Assembly (NCBI RefSeq): GCF_029867415.1
Contig: NC_081180.1
Coordinates: 26,126,808-26,190,807 of the forward strand
DNA: 64,000 bases
Reading direction: 5' to 3'
From: Vicia villosa
Lineage: Eukaryota > Streptophyta > Magnoliopsida > Fabales > Fabaceae
Shown: one piece after another, positions 1 through 19,373 of the stretch
Layout: each line of letters starts with the position of its first letter
Position numbering within the stretch: the stretch's first letter is position 1
Translations under genes and position numbers: made by a program
Notes under the pieces: model-generated
Database searches by the model: none
Seen by the model: only the letters and a program-made list of their open reading frames with translations
Told to the model about the DNA's origin: nothing

Positions 1-972
1 GCAAAATGGTTGAACGGTAGAATTTTGAAGGAGGACTATGCGGCCGCTTATGAAGCTTCGAGATTGAAGGGGATTTCGGTTGCGGGGAATGGGTGGGTGG
101 TCATATGGTAGATGGAAGGGGGGATATGGGGGTTCCGGAGGATTCGGTGGAGGCCTCGGTTTTGGAGGCCGAACTGGAGGATTTGGGTGAGTTTTTGGCG
201 TCGTTTGAGGGGTGAGGGGAAGGTAGTGATTTCGTTGAGTGGGAAGCTAATCGGAAAGATGGGTTTACGGTGGCTTCTTGTTATGGTCGTTACGCTAGCA
301 TGCAAACTTGTTTTGGTCCACCTTGTAGATTTGACGAGGCTAAGGGATTTGTTTGGAAGGCGGGTGTGCCATTCAACATTAAGGCATTTGCTTGGAGACT
401 CGTTGCTAATAGACTTCCTACCAAATATTTATTGGTTCTAAGAGGTATTTTGTTGTCTTTAGGTAATTTAAAGTGCTCGTTTTGTGGGATTTTTCCGGAA
501 AATCGGGATCACTCTTTTTTTGCTTGTTTATTTGTTAAAAATATATGGAAAGAGATAGCTTTGTGGATAGGTAAAGGGGGATAGAGGAAGATGCGTGTCT
601 ATCAAGTATTATGGATTGACACCTATTTTGTAAATCTAAAAAGGTAGATGTGAAGAAATTAGATTTGGTTTGGTTAGCCACGACATGGTTCATATGTCTG
701 ATTAGGAACGGTGTGTGCTTTAGGGAGGAAGGGTGGAATTTAAATGATGTTGTTTGGAACATAAAAATATTGGTTTGGAGGTGGACATTTTGGGGGGAAA
801 TTACTCATTCCAATTACTCTTTTTACAATTTTAGCAAAGAGCCAATGGTCTACTTGTTGTAATTGTAATTGGTGGGTAATTTCTTTTGTCGGGCTTTTGC
901 CTTTTCTGTTTGTAAACAGACCGGAAAACCCTTAGTTCTCCTTTATATATAATCTCTTGTTTACAAAAAAAA
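1..972 (+). mobile_element. 3' end of an L1-type LINE, cut by the window edge
   Basis: The piece begins outside the window. It holds the C-terminal part of a LINE polyprotein (next entry), about 380 bases of 3' untranslated sequence and a short A-run at 965-972. A TSD cannot be tested because the 5' end is missing. The family assignment rests on the zinc-binding reverse-transcriptase tail seen in translation. Confidence 0.7.
118..584 (+). pseudogene. LINE reverse-transcriptase C-terminal zinc-binding domain, decayed
   Basis: The frame read from about 118 to 584 contains the hallmark stretch of the zf-RVT domain of plant LINE polyproteins: a VWKAGVPFNIKAFAWRL core, then NRLPTKYLL, then a CSFCG knuckle followed by an H/C pair (DHSFFAC). 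There is one in-frame TGA near 213, and the upstream RT core is absent from the window. It acted in target-primed reverse transcription and is now dead. The nearest clear host gene is the glutaredoxin at 3.4 kb, and there is no operon-like relation. Confidence 0.75.
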
Positions 973-1273
973 TGATTGTGGATTATATGAATGATGTCAT
1001 GGATGAAAAAATGATGAGACTTTTCTTTTAAATTCAATCACAAAGAATAAGTCGCAAGCTTTAGTAGGCCAACACGACAAAGAAGGAACATCAAGAGAAA
1101 TCGTGAAGGGGGACACGAACGATTATTCAATGATTATTTTTCTGAAGATCTAGTTTACCCAGACGAGTAGTTTTGTTGAAGATATAAAATGCATAAACAT
1201 GTAATCATTTGTATTGTTGAAGCTTTTTGCAATGATGATGAGTATTTTTGATTGAGCATTGATGCAACATGTA
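973..1273. other. no recognisable feature
   Basis: AT-rich spacer between the LINE tail and an LTR scrap. I see no splice-supported coding frame, repeat or RNA gene in it. Confidence 0.5.
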
Positions 1274-1520
1274 GATTTGAAGGTGTGAAAAACACTAGAA
1301 AGAGGGTTTAAAACAACTTTAGTCTAAGAAAATCCTCTTTCAAAACTTCATTATTGATAATAAAGAAAGATATACAAGAATGAAAGAACAAGATATGTTT
1401 ATATTAGTTCACTAAAAAATTATCAAGTTAATCTTGTCCACCCGTCAAGGTGATTTTGCCTTATTAAACAAGGTCTTAATTCAATAATCTCAAAATTATT
1501 ATAATGCACGAGTTTGCACC
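1274..1520 (-). mobile_element. Ty1/copia (SIRE/Maximus-like) LTR fragment
   Basis: It starts with tgaaggtgtgaaaaacact followed by agaaagaggg, closely matching the terminus of the copia LTRs at 30666 and 38178 (tgaaggatagaaaaacact, then tagaaagggg). Further in, a tccaccc...aaggtgatttt block matches their tccaccc...gagtgattta block. Only about 250 bases are alignable by eye and no second LTR or TSD is visible, so it is a truncated remnant. Orientation is inferred from that match. Confidence 0.5.
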
Positions 1521-1808
1521 TTATTTTAATGGGGTATTCAGTCACTTGAGTTTTCTGAAGTGGTGTATTTTTTGCTGATTTATTTTTTAAAAAAATTGTT
1601 TTTGTATATGCATGCTTTTATTTTGTCGGTGTTTTGTTTTTTTTAGTGTTTAGTTTGACACGTCTATATTATCTGGAATTCTGGATATCTATTTTTGTAT
1701 TTTGATGGGTTCTTTACCATTCTATAATTAATATATTATTTTTCCATTTAAAAAACTATTAAAATTTATTTTAAAAAAATTACAAAATGTTCAAAACATG
1801 TAATATAT
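1521..1808. other. AT-rich spacer, no gene seen
   Basis: T-rich DNA with poly-T tracts. I see nothing in it beyond base composition. Confidence 0.5.
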
Positions 1809-1816
1809 ATTGGAAT

Positions 1817-2453
1817 TAGGGGTGGAAATAGGCCAGGCCGATAACAGAGGCCTACAGGCTAGCCTATATAGGCTCAGGCCAGGCCACACATTTTTTGTAA
1901 ATAGATAAGGCCTAGGCTTTTTTATAAGCCTATATAGTTAAAAAGTCTAGGCATCAGGCCTTAAACAAAGTCTTTTAAGCCTACCAAGCTGGCCTATTTA
2001 AATAAATATGAATAATTTTTTATTATCATTATGTTATGTTTTGTAATTTGAATTAAAATACATAAATAAAGCTTGATTATCTTGAAGACCTTGTGAAAAT
2101 AAGATGAAAACACGTCATGAACATTGTTTTCATAAGTTCTCTTAAACAAATAGTCTCATATAATTAATGTTAATAGGTAAGTTAAAATAAGTCAATACAA
2201 ACAAATTTTCAGTCTTTTGCTTTTTTAGTTAGTTAGTCTATTTAAACATTATTTAAAATGTTTATTTACATATGTATAAAATAAATAGGCTTTTATGAAG
2301 GCTAACAGACTAACCAGGCCTTCGAAAAGGTCAGGCTCAGGCCTAAATATAAGTCTACGACAGGCTACAGGCCAGACTTAGGCTTCAGTTTTTTTGACAG
2401 GCCAGGCTCAGACTTAGTAAAGTCTAACTCGGCTCAGCCTATTTCTACCCTTA
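1817..2453. mobile_element. non-autonomous hAT-like DNA transposon with 8-bp TSD
   Basis: The termini are inverted repeats: taggggtggaaatagg at the left and, read on the minus strand, taagggtagaaatagg at the right (14 of 16 match). Direct 8-bp flanks are attggaat (1809-1816) and attggaac (2454-2461), 7 of 8 identical, as expected for hAT insertions. Both subterminal regions carry many AGGCC/GGCCT copies, the kind of short repeats hAT transposases bind. No transposase frame is present, so it would need a helper. Length is 637 bp. Confidence 0.75.
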
Positions 2454-2737
2454 ATTGGAACTCATCTATGTAGTAATTTGTTATTAAAATTTTGTTACTA
2501 TACTTATCGAAGATGTAACATGCATGAGAAAACATTACATTAATAATCCATAAAAGACCCTTCCTATATTGTAGCATAGTTGTATTTTTGTAATAGCAAA
2601 ATAATTTATTTATTTTGTTGCTTTTGCATTCTGGTGGCCAAACATTTTGTTCCCACTCAAGCTTAAATGTTTGGTTTTAACAAAATAATATATTTAAAAA
2701 AAGAAAAATCTACCTAAAAGTATAATAATGAAAGAAA

Positions 2738-2970
2738 GGGTTAAATATGTTCTTGGTCTCTATAAATATCTTAATTTTGACTTTTAATTTCTATAAAAAA
2801 CGATTGATTTTTTAGTCTCTATAAAATTACTTTTGCACGTAGTTTTAGTTTCTGTAGAGGGACTAAAACTGCGTGCAAAAGTAATTTTATAGGGACTAAA
2901 ACTTAATTTTTTTTATAAAAACTAAAAATCAAAAATAATAATTTTATAAAGACTAAAAACCTATTTAACC
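2738..2970. mobile_element. foldback MITE (near-complete inverted repeat)
   Basis: Starts gggttaaatatgttcttggt and ends, on the minus strand, ggttaaataggtttttagt. The arms stay complementary inward to a small loop near 2858 (ttttgcacgtagttttag against ctaaaactgcgtgcaaaa), so the whole 233 bp can fold into one hairpin. The termini resemble a MITE family I recognise from legumes. No coding capacity. Confidence 0.7.
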
Positions 2971-3378
2971 AAAACACATAAATAAAAACTCTCAAAAATT
3001 GAAACGAAGCAACAAAATGATTGAGAGATCAAATTCAAAAAAACTAAAACAACATCTCAATAAGAAAATAAGACAGATTCAACCTCACATGAACCACCAT
3101 CAAAAGATCAGAAATTCTCAAAAGATGTACCAAAAAGGCCACGAATCAATCCAAGAACCAAAACTAAAACTCTTGATCCGCTATTGATTAATGCAGAGGA
3201 TAAGATTCTTGTCCTTAAATAGCACCCCAAGCCTATCAATTAAGTTAAACTTATTATTACCTCGTGCCATAAGCTCTAATATTAACTCATCCTATATATA
3301 TAAACTCACAATTACCACATAACCAAAATTGGTAATTAATTTATTCAGTGAGTATGTGTGCGTGATATGTTAATGAGA

Positions 3379-3687
3379 CTAAACCCAAAGAGCTCCAGCT
3401 TTTTTAAGCATTGGAATCAAAGTGCGGTTAAGATGAAGACTCATTACTTGATTGGCTCCACCAACAAGTTCACCACCAATGAAAACAGTTGGAACAGATG
3501 GAGAAGAACCAAGTCTTGAAAGTGCTTGCTCAATCTCTCTTCCTCTTGATATCTCATCAAGTTCATAAACTGCTGGATTCACACCAAAGTCACAAAAAAG
3601 TGTCTTTATGGTATGACTCATGCAGCATGAACTCTTGCTGAATATCACCACTGGCCTCTCTGAAACCATCTTATTCACTCTCTCCAT
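3379..3687 (-). CDS. CC-type (class III, ROXY-like) glutaredoxin, CCMS active site
   Basis: Encodes 102 residues in a single exon, the usual size of plant CC-type glutaredoxins. Family members act as small glutathione-dependent or regulatory oxidoreductases and many bind TGA bZIP factors in the nucleus. Visible features are a [10 protein letters not shown] active site (CCMS at residues 21-24), the SVPTVFIGG strand with the cis-proline, the [10 protein letters not shown] glutathione-binding segment, and a C-terminal ALWV. Many TGA-binding members end in ALWL, so the last residue is a variant. The frame could extend upstream to an ATG at 3792, but that would put the start almost on top of the TATA box and adds non-conserved residues; the ATG at 3687 gives the family N-terminus. 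A TATA box lies at 3795-3803. No neighbour is functionally linked. Family confidence is high; the orthologue is not assigned. Confidence 0.93.
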   Translation of the reverse strand: MERVNKMVSERPVVIFSKSSCCMSHTIKTLFCDFGVNPAVYELDEISRGREIEQALSRLGSSPSVPTVFIGGELVGGANQVMSLHLNRTLIPMLKKAGALWV

Positions 3688-3794
3688 TGTGATACAAATA
3701 TGGAAAGTGATGTTGATATGTGAAGAATGTGTGGAGTTTAGAACTGAAGATTTTGTATGAGGTGTGTTGTTGAGATAAGCAAAATGTAGCATGC

Positions 3795-3803
3795 TTTATA
3801 TAG
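3795..3803 (-). promoter_or_regulatory. TATA box of the glutaredoxin gene
   Basis: On the minus strand the sequence reads TATATAAAG, about 108 bp upstream of the chosen ATG. That would place transcription start near 3770 and give a leader of roughly 80 nt, typical for such genes. Confidence 0.6.
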
Positions 3804-4745
3804 AGGTTTGAGGAGAAGAAAAGCTGTGTTGGGAAAGAAGTGGAGAATCGTGGATAAGATATTTGAGTCGCTTTCAAAATCATTGAAATAGATTGATCAA
3901 TTAAGTCTTCTTTTTCACAACTAGCTCAAACGATTCTTGATCCCATGCATGGATTGCATGCATCAAAACAAAGCACGACAGGTCCTGTGTACGACATCTC
4001 CTTAGAGTACGTTTTGTTTTTTTCACGATAGAATATTTGCACTGCATATATACTCGACTTCCAGATGAGGAATAATATTCAACATTAGAAAAGAAGAATA
4101 TTATGGAATGCCTTGAGCTTATTAATGTTTTTATTTTCGTAATACTGAAATTTATATATGCCTTATCTATCTTTAAGCATCTATTGCATTGGAATAAAAG
4201 TTGGATTTATTCAATTGGACCTCTCTTTTTTCCGCAACTAGGATTCGCATCCAATTCTCAAAAGGGAAATATGATTGAAGCTGTTTGTATAATAGGAATT
4301 TCAATAAGAAAATGATTATTTATGATCATTACAAAAAATTTAGAAAAAGAAATAGATGTAAACAATTAAATTTAAGCAATTGAAATGTAGGATTTCCTCA
4401 AGGTTTTATGTGACATAAAAATACTGTTTAAATTGATGGAAAAATTTTATCGGAAAATCGTAAAACTTGTGATGTAGTACGAGATAGAATGTTGGACGTG
4501 AAGTAGTTATGTCCCTCTACCATTTTGGTTTTGCTACTAGTCTCGCTTATTATTGTTTATTGAATTATTCAAGGCGAGTGGCGCACTTTGAATGAGAAAG
4601 GGGCATAAAAACATTTCGTCTTTAGCAAAGTCATCGTGCTTGAGGGACTATGTAGTGTTATATTTGTGAAGGTTTTAAACTAGGGCATCCTCTCCTAAGA
4701 ATTGTGTCACCTAGGCCACATCTTAAGGACTCGCCCGGGGGTACT
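3804..4745. other. intergenic, no gene seen
   Basis: Upstream flank of the glutaredoxin gene. A 70-codon open frame at 4103-4315 has no recognisable protein character. The last 250 bases (gagggactatgtagtg onward) look like the tail of a Ty3/gypsy element leading into the LTR-like piece that follows, but I see no coding domain. Confidence 0.4.
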
Positions 4746-5290
4746 GATGACGTGTAAAAGATGTTAGTCAATGAAGAGGGAGTCCTCCACTAATTCCTGA
4801 AGGATAGGTGGCCAATAACTTCTCCTGATTATGGGGGAGTGGTTGCCGCCACTCATAATTATTCAAACTCTAAGTTCAAAGAATCTCTATAAATATTCCT
4901 CCCTTGAAGGAAGGAAGGACAAATCATTACACCCTAGAGCATAGCGCTTAGCAAGATCATCACACTCCCTAGAAGCTTGTACCTAAACACATCAATCATC
5001 CTAGAGTCTCTCACCTTACATAAGCAGGACTCCTAAAACCACTGAAAACACCATCACACAGAGCTTCAACGTAAAACACCATCACACAGGGCTTCTCGTC
5101 GCCGAGGGCAGACCCTAACCATCCTACAGTATAATATGCTTACTAAAACCTCTAAATCTTTCTACCCTTACAGGAGGAATACGCATACATGTAGTTTTTA
5201 ACCAGTACAAAGCTCCTTGTCAATCATATCATAGTTGCATGTCAACAATGGTAGGAATCCCGACCCTACGAGTATCTATGTGTTAAAAGT
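4746..5290 (+). mobile_element. possible Ty3/gypsy LTR fragment
   Basis: A purine/G-rich run (cgcccgggggtac) directly precedes TGATGACGTG, like a polypurine tract followed by an LTR start. About 140 bp in there is a TATA-type motif (ctctataaatattcc at about 4885), then C-rich leader-like sequence with a repeated accatcacacag. No matching second LTR and no TSD are in the window. This is a low-confidence structural call. Confidence 0.3.
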
Positions 5291-5425
5291 AATTATAAAA
5301 ACAAACACTACAACGAGAAATACATCAGTAGATTGCCATTCTTCGACATGTTGACATAGATCGTCTACTTGTGTACCGTAATTTCAACGTGTTGACTCAA
5401 GCCATCCATAGCCATCCATTGTACA

Positions 5426-6018
5426 TAGAGATGTCAAAATGGGCTCGGTCCATCGGGCCGACCCATAAGCCCAACAATTTAGCACGAACCGGACCGCAAA
5501 ATACCTTCAAAAAACACGATCCTGTCTTTTTGGGTCAGCCCATCGGGCCTATGTTTTTATGGGCTGGGTCAGACCGGACCAAACGGACTTCAGACTGACC
5601 CATTAAAAAATTGGTAAATTTTGGAGAAAAAAGATTTAGATAAGAGGATGAAGATATATTTTCAAAATGATGTGATCAAGGAAATGGTTGTGAGATGAAG
5701 AGAAAATTTGATAAGTATTGGTGATAATATTAAGTTACTTTGTAATTTTACATGTTTTTGTGGTATTCATATATATTTATGGATAAATATTTTAAACATC
5801 ACTTATATACGTTTATGATGACTCTCTTTTTATGTTATGTTTCATTTATCCATTACATTCAATATGGGCCGAACTAACTCATCGGACCACACGGCCCTTT
5901 GAAAAATGGATCGGACTAATTTTATATAGCTCATTAAACAATCAGGCTGGACCAGATCAACCCAATTAAATATATTGGCCCATCAGACTGGGTCAGGCCG
6001 ACCCATTTAACAGATCTA
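5426..6018. mobile_element. second non-autonomous hAT-like transposon with 8-bp TSD
   Basis: The left end is tagagatgtcaaaatgggc; the right end on the minus strand is tagatctgttaaatgggtc. Flanking direct repeats are attgtaca (5418-5425) and atcgtaca (6019-6026), 7 of 8 identical. Subterminal regions repeat GGGCC/GGCCC motifs such as cccatcgggcc. The 75-codon open frame inside shows no transposase similarity. It is a different family from the element at 1817. Confidence 0.7.
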
Positions 6019-6437
6019 ATCGTACACACTCATCTGCAATAGTAATCAATATGTTCACAATACCAAAAAAAAAAAAGTACTTCTATAGTTGGCTGACCTG
6101 ACAAATAGAAGCATAATGTTTTTTCCCTTTCATTTTAACAGCTATTCTTTTATATATTACTATATTTTGCAATCCTAACAAACAGAAGTGGAAATCACAG
6201 TTTCTTACCAAATGCACAAATAAAAAGTAAACATAATAGTTGCGCAGATTGAAGGAACTTCTCAGAGGGCAGACATTAACGCTGAGAAAAAATAGTATGA
6301 AAGTATGGCTAACATATAATTTGTTTTGCTTAAAAAGTATGCCTGAACTCTATCATCAACAAAAAATATAACCGATGCTTAGTTGGTTAGAACTTCATAA
6401 TAGGGTATATAAAGAATCGGATAATACTACATAGTAA

Positions 6438-6562
6438 ATAAACCGGCTGCAGTTAATAAACCGGTCATTTAAAATCTAACCAGTTGGATTTACAAAAAAA
6501 ATAAACTGCCTACATTTAATAAACTGGGCATTCAAAATCTAACAGTTTGATTTCATCTATAA
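6438..6562. repeat. 63-bp tandem duplication
   Basis: Two adjacent, diverged units start at 6438 (ataaaccggctgcagttaat) and 6501 (ataaactgcctacatttaat), each ending in aaaatctaac...tttgattt-like sequence. It sits about 175 bp past the ISWI stop codon, so it may lie in the 3' flank or UTR of that gene. No function is apparent. Confidence 0.6.
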
Positions 6563-6736
6563 ATCTTCCTCAACAAACCTAAGGTTACATTACGCGGAAG
6601 AATGTAGAAAGGGTAGTTGTGAAAAGTAACACTGGGGTGTAGGTAGAAGCCTCTAGCACTGAACTTGGCAAGGCACCCTACAACAACAACCTAGGAACAA
6701 CCGCTCCTTTACCAGGTTGTAATGTATACGCCAATT

Positions 6737-15126
<8,390 letters not shown>

Positions 15127-15823
15127 GGTGTTTTTTCAGATCGAGGGTTTCGTCGCGAGTGTGCCAAAAAGAGGGAGCGCGAGCGAGTTTTTATTTCAAA
15201 GCGTGAAAGAGTGGAAAGGAATAAAAGGGTTGTAGATTCTAGGGATTTATAGCCGTGTGATCTTGCGGTTCCAGGGAAACGGTGTGAGTGTTTTTTTAGA
15301 GTAGTGGTGACGTGGAAGTGAAACGAATATTTCGCGCCATGGTGTTGAAGTGGAACCCATATTTTCCCGCTTGCATTGCTTTGATTTAGGCCCAATTTTT
15401 GGTTCCTCAACAGTGGAAATTTAACTTATCAACCCCACTAATACTTGGCACCCCTCGATAATTTGATAATGCCAACAGCGCGAGTATTTATCTTGCCAAA
15501 ACCCCTAAATTATATATTTTACCCTATTTTTTTATAATATAATTTTATTTCTCAAAAGATCACGGCTGACTTTGGACCAGAGCAACCAGACTTACGGTTC
15601 ATGGCCTCAAAAAGTAAGGACAAAATCGGTAAAATAGATTAATAGAAAATAAATAATAAATAATAAATAATAAATATAATATTTGCTTAATTTGTAACAA
15701 CCTGTATCATTAGTCTAGGGGTAAGTGTTATATGGGGTAAATGTGATGGCCTAGTTCGACTTATGCTGAAACTGTTTCTACAATTTTTATTTTTAAAAAA
15801 TTATAGTTCGAAAAATGGTTGCT
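15127..15823 (-). promoter_or_regulatory. 5' leader and promoter region of the ISWI gene
   Basis: Immediately upstream of the ISWI ATG. The first 150 bases, on the minus strand, are GC-richer and carry a polypyrimidine-like leader. I cannot point to a convincing TATA box, which is common for housekeeping chromatin genes. Beyond about 15450 the DNA becomes AT-rich intergenic sequence with no gene seen. Confidence 0.4.
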
Positions 15824-16741
15824 TCTAGGGTGAGGGTCTAATTAAACCCCTCACCCATTACCATTAGTAACCACCGTTAGATTAACCAACCTTATTAGAT
15901 CTTACTATAGAGGTACACAGCCAATAATTTTTTCCTTTTTTCATCATATCAAACTGAAATATTGGCACTCTTTGGTAGCTACTCAAGCGTATAATTTAGC
16001 GTCTTTCCTTCTGAAAATTTCCCCTCCCCGTCTTACCATTTTCTAATCCAAAAAAATTGTATTTGAGCACCAAAAATGTCGTTACTCAATTGTGCAGATT
16101 TATGTTAGCTTTTAGACATATAGTTCTCCAATAAACTACTACTTTCAATTACAGTCATTGATAATGATCCATAAAGATGGTTCTATGAAATTTGTGTATC
16201 ATAACAACCCGTTAATTCCCCCTTTCACATCTCCATCACCATCATCTAAATTAGGTTTTTTCTTTTTCTTGTGATAAATTGTTTTTAGGTTTCTGCATAT
16301 TGTAAAGTGAGTTTGTTTTATTGGGAAGAAAACATATTATCCTATTGCTTTATTGTTTTTTTATGTTGTGGATGAATGCAATGTTTGAATTCAGTTTCCA
16401 CTGATGTAATATGCATTCTGTTTTGAAAAATAAAACTTTATTAATGAAAAGAGTTGGAAAAGAAAGTGTTTTCAGTCAGATATTTTGTTGATATAATTCA
16501 GTTATTATATAATTTGTTTAATCAAAGTATTTAAATTTGAGATTTTGAATATATTTTTTCTGGAGCATTTTGATCTTTAGGATTTTCTTTGAAAAAGAGA
16601 GGAGAGAAAAAAAAGAATAATAGAAACGAGGAGGACAAATTGTGTATAGAGAAGTATACAGTATAATCTAATATTATGCAAGATCTAATGGCATTTAATT
16701 ATGGTTCATGGTGAACCATTTAAATGATGGTTCACCCTAGA
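15824..16741. mobile_element. candidate TIR element, boundaries uncertain
   Basis: The left end tctagggtgagggtctaatt and the right end, minus strand, tctagggtgaaccatcattt share the first 10 bases, and the following 55 bases remain roughly similar through a ...gttagatta / ...attagatctt block. A convincing TSD is not visible and no transposase is encoded. The interior is AT-rich. Confidence 0.35.
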
Positions 16742-16898
16742 CACCACCTCGAAAAATATATAGTTTAAATTATATAATATAAATTAAATGATCTAAAATA
16801 TAATTTAAATAATTTAAATTTTATATATTTAGAAATGACGGAAAATGATCTAAAATATATAGTTCAAAATAATTTAAATATATAATAAGAGATTAAAG

Positions 16899-17066
16899 GT
16901 AGTGCACTGTCAGTGTAAAATTTTTTACACAGTCGGTGCATCATAACCCTTGAAAATAAATACTTTAAATGTTAAGAAAAAATCAAACATTTATAAAAGT
17001 TAACGGTTTGGATTTCACTGACAGTGTAAAACTGCTTTACCGCTTTACACTGTCGGTGTATTTCCA
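16899..17066. mobile_element. MITE of the cagtgtaaaa / ttacactgtc family, copy 1
   Basis: The left end tagtgcactgtcagtgtaaa and the right end ctttacactgtcggtgtatt are inverted relatives, each flanked inward by a second, opposed copy of the motif. Relatives occur at 59990 and 60465. Non-coding. Confidence 0.5.
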
Positions 17067-17319
17067 TTAAATCCATATAATAAACATAAAATTTAAATTA
17101 TATATAAATTGTATTTATTTTATATTTAAAAAGACCCGTCATATAATAAATTTATTTATTATTAAATTTATATGATAAAATTTAATATATTATTATTTAT
17201 GTCGAGTTATATTACTTTTATTTTATTTTATAAAAATATATATTATTAAATTTTATTTTATAATAATATATTAAAACTTAAGAAATTTTGTATTTGTCTG
17301 TGGCCTTAAAAATGTCGGG

Positions 17320-18120
17320 ACAGGCCCTGTATGAGATACAAAGAATTTTCAGACAAAATTTCTGGTACACCCTACCAAATTTCTGATAGTGTATTTGAAG
17401 TTTCCGGTATACTGGAAATTTCATTATAATTGAAATTTTCGGTATGTTTTAATATTAGATTTTTTCAAGGGTTGAAATTTTGTCAACACTTTTGGAGGGT
17501 CCTGATTGCACTGACACATATGTGTCGTCTAGAATGCATCATCATTTGTATAAATAGGGATCTTAGGATTGTTGGATAACATATCTCAACAAAATGCCTC
17601 TTCCTAAGTATTTGATTAATGTATAAGTGTATTTCAATGGCTGCAACCCTGCTGTTGAAACCAATATTCTAGATGGCCCTGAATCTTTTAGCACCTTGAA
17701 AAAAACATTAAATAATTTGTTACGTGATTTTGATAACAGAAGGGTGACAAAGATCGAGTTTTGGGAGGATTGGATTGATATAAATGGAAAGGTAAAATAC
17801 AACCTAATCGAGTTGAAGAATGATGAAGATGTGAAGGCCATGTGGAAATCATTTCGCCGTAGGATAACTAAAAGTGTGATCGATTGGATGCACAGATCCG
17901 AAGATCTGTGGACTACATAGTGAAGTGTCTCAAATGATATAAGGAAAATAGCTTCTTATTTTAAAAAAAATTGAAATACCAGAAATTTCGAAATTTCCAG
18001 TATGATAATAGGCACCGAAAATTTCAAAATTTCCGGTAATATTGGTTAATGATAATACCGGGAATTTTGAAATTTCTGGTAATATATCAGAAATTTCATA
18101 AAATATATCATAAATCTTAC
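17320..18120. repeat. AT-rich transposon-like region with repeated aaatttc(c)ggta motif
   Basis: Many copies of gaaatttc, ccggtat and their reverse complements flank a broken coding piece on both sides (for example tttccggtatactggaaatt at about 17400 and accgggaattttgaaattt at about 18057). This looks like the subterminal repeats of a DNA transposon, but I could not define TIRs or a TSD. Confidence 0.4.
17594..17920 (+). pseudogene. transposon-associated PB1-like N-terminal fragment
   Basis: An ATG at 17594 opens a frame of MPLPKYLINV, interrupted by one TAA at 17624-17626, then 97 codons without a stop. The translated part has the pattern DGPESFSTLKKTLNNLL...NRRVTKIEFW...ELKNDEDVKAMW. I recognise this as like the N-terminal, PB1-like region of MULE-type transposon proteins common in legumes. 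That is recognition without a search, so the family name is tentative. The rest of the protein is missing. It sits inside the aaatttccggta repeat region, supporting a mobile origin. Confidence 0.4.
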
Positions 18121-18579
18121 TTGTTTTCGCCAAATTTCACGTATCGTCGGAGAATTTGAAAAATCTGGTTCTTCCCGCAAATTTGTGAAAATGTGATAAT
18201 GAAAATTGGTAGGACAATTTGGCTTTTTCATAGGTTTGGGAGGGTGGCATGTATAATTTGGGGGTGGCAAGATAAATTCTCCAACAACGCCTCTGTTCAA
18301 AATGGAAAATAAATATCTGAACAAAATTTTCAGTAATCACTAAATTTTTTGGCAGTATAATTAAAATTTGCAGTTATTAACAATTAATTTTGAATTATTT
18401 AAAATTTGCAATTTTTTATCGGAAATTTAATTCAAATGTAAAATTTCTGGTAATTCTATAATATAAATTTTTCAACACCCAAGATTTTGTTGATAGATTG
18501 TACGGCTCTGCCAAACAAAGTTAAAAATTACTAGTAAACTTTCAATACATCATGGAACAATAATAACTTTCAATACACC

Positions 18580-18586
<7 letters not shown>
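18121..18586. other. AT-rich spacer, no gene seen
   Basis: Contains a few more aaatttc-type motifs and open frames of low complexity, nothing assignable. Confidence 0.4.

Positions 18587-18670
<84 letters not shown>
18587..18670. repeat. (AT)n microsatellite, about 84 bp
   Basis: Uninterrupted alternating A and T. It marks the abrupt end of the neighbouring transposon-gene fragment. Confidence 0.95.
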
Positions 18671-18672
<2 letters not shown>

Positions 18673-18678
18673 TACTCT

Positions 18679-18906
18679 TTATGCGACATGGTTAGCATAC
18701 TCAGTGAGCACTAATAATTCATTAGGCCCTATCATGAACGCTCCATCAGTGTGAACAAATGTCTTTGTCAAAGCAGGAGTTTTAACTTTTAACGCATGTA
18801 TCATCGCTAATATAAGTATCATCATCAACAATAAGATATGTGGGAGCCACCTTTGCATTTGTAATTGGCACCTCCTTAGCAACAAGTAATAATTAGGCGA
18901 TTTCAC
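18679..18906 (-). pseudogene. possible plant-mobile-domain (PMD) protein N-terminal fragment
   Basis: The 75-codon frame ends in TFVHTDGAFMIGPNELLVL followed by TEYANHVA. This resembles the GGP...VLxxYAxHVA opening of plant-mobile-domain proteins (MAIN-like or phosphatase-7-long-form transposon proteins). A different frame just upstream (AKVAPTYLIVDDDTYISDD) also looks coding, implying a frameshift. It is cut at the (AT)n tract. Tentative. Confidence 0.3.
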
Positions 18907-18907
18907 A

Positions 18908-19373
18908 GGTCTAGATGTTGACTTCTAGGTAGAAGTAGCGATGGGTAGTGATTAGGCGATAAGTTGTAAACTAGGGGTGTTTAACTTCGAACTAATATTG
19001 ATGATATTGGGCTTCCTTCCTGGCTTGGTAGCCCCCGTATTAGATGTTGTTTGCACTAAACTAGTTTAACAATTCTTCTGTGTTATTTACCATTCTGCTA
19101 TAGTTATCTACATTTTTTATGGTAAATATGAGTGTTGTTAGCAGATGATGTTAAGACATTTTTCTCGATATTGTTGTTGGAGTTAAGATGTCAATCTCAA
19201 ACTATGATTTGTGTTGGGTGTCACTTTGTGATTTATCTGCATGTAGAAGTTATAGATGAATGCTATTATTCTGTATCAGGATCAGATGTCATATCATCTA
19301 TTTTGATGTCATGTTCTGCTGTTGGAACATCAGTGTTAATATGTTGTATAAGCCATTATATTAAAGAATTTCA
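18908..19373 (+). repeat. 5' LTR remnant of the decayed copia
   Basis: Truncated at its left end; ends in ...aatttca just before the PBS-like site. It matches 25968-27262 (minus the Cassandra) over about 470 bp with frequent substitutions, so the element is old. Confidence 0.65.

Noticed and set aside
4103..4315. 70-codon open frame upstream of the glutaredoxin gene
   Set aside because: AT-rich composition only; no motif, no splice or promoter support.
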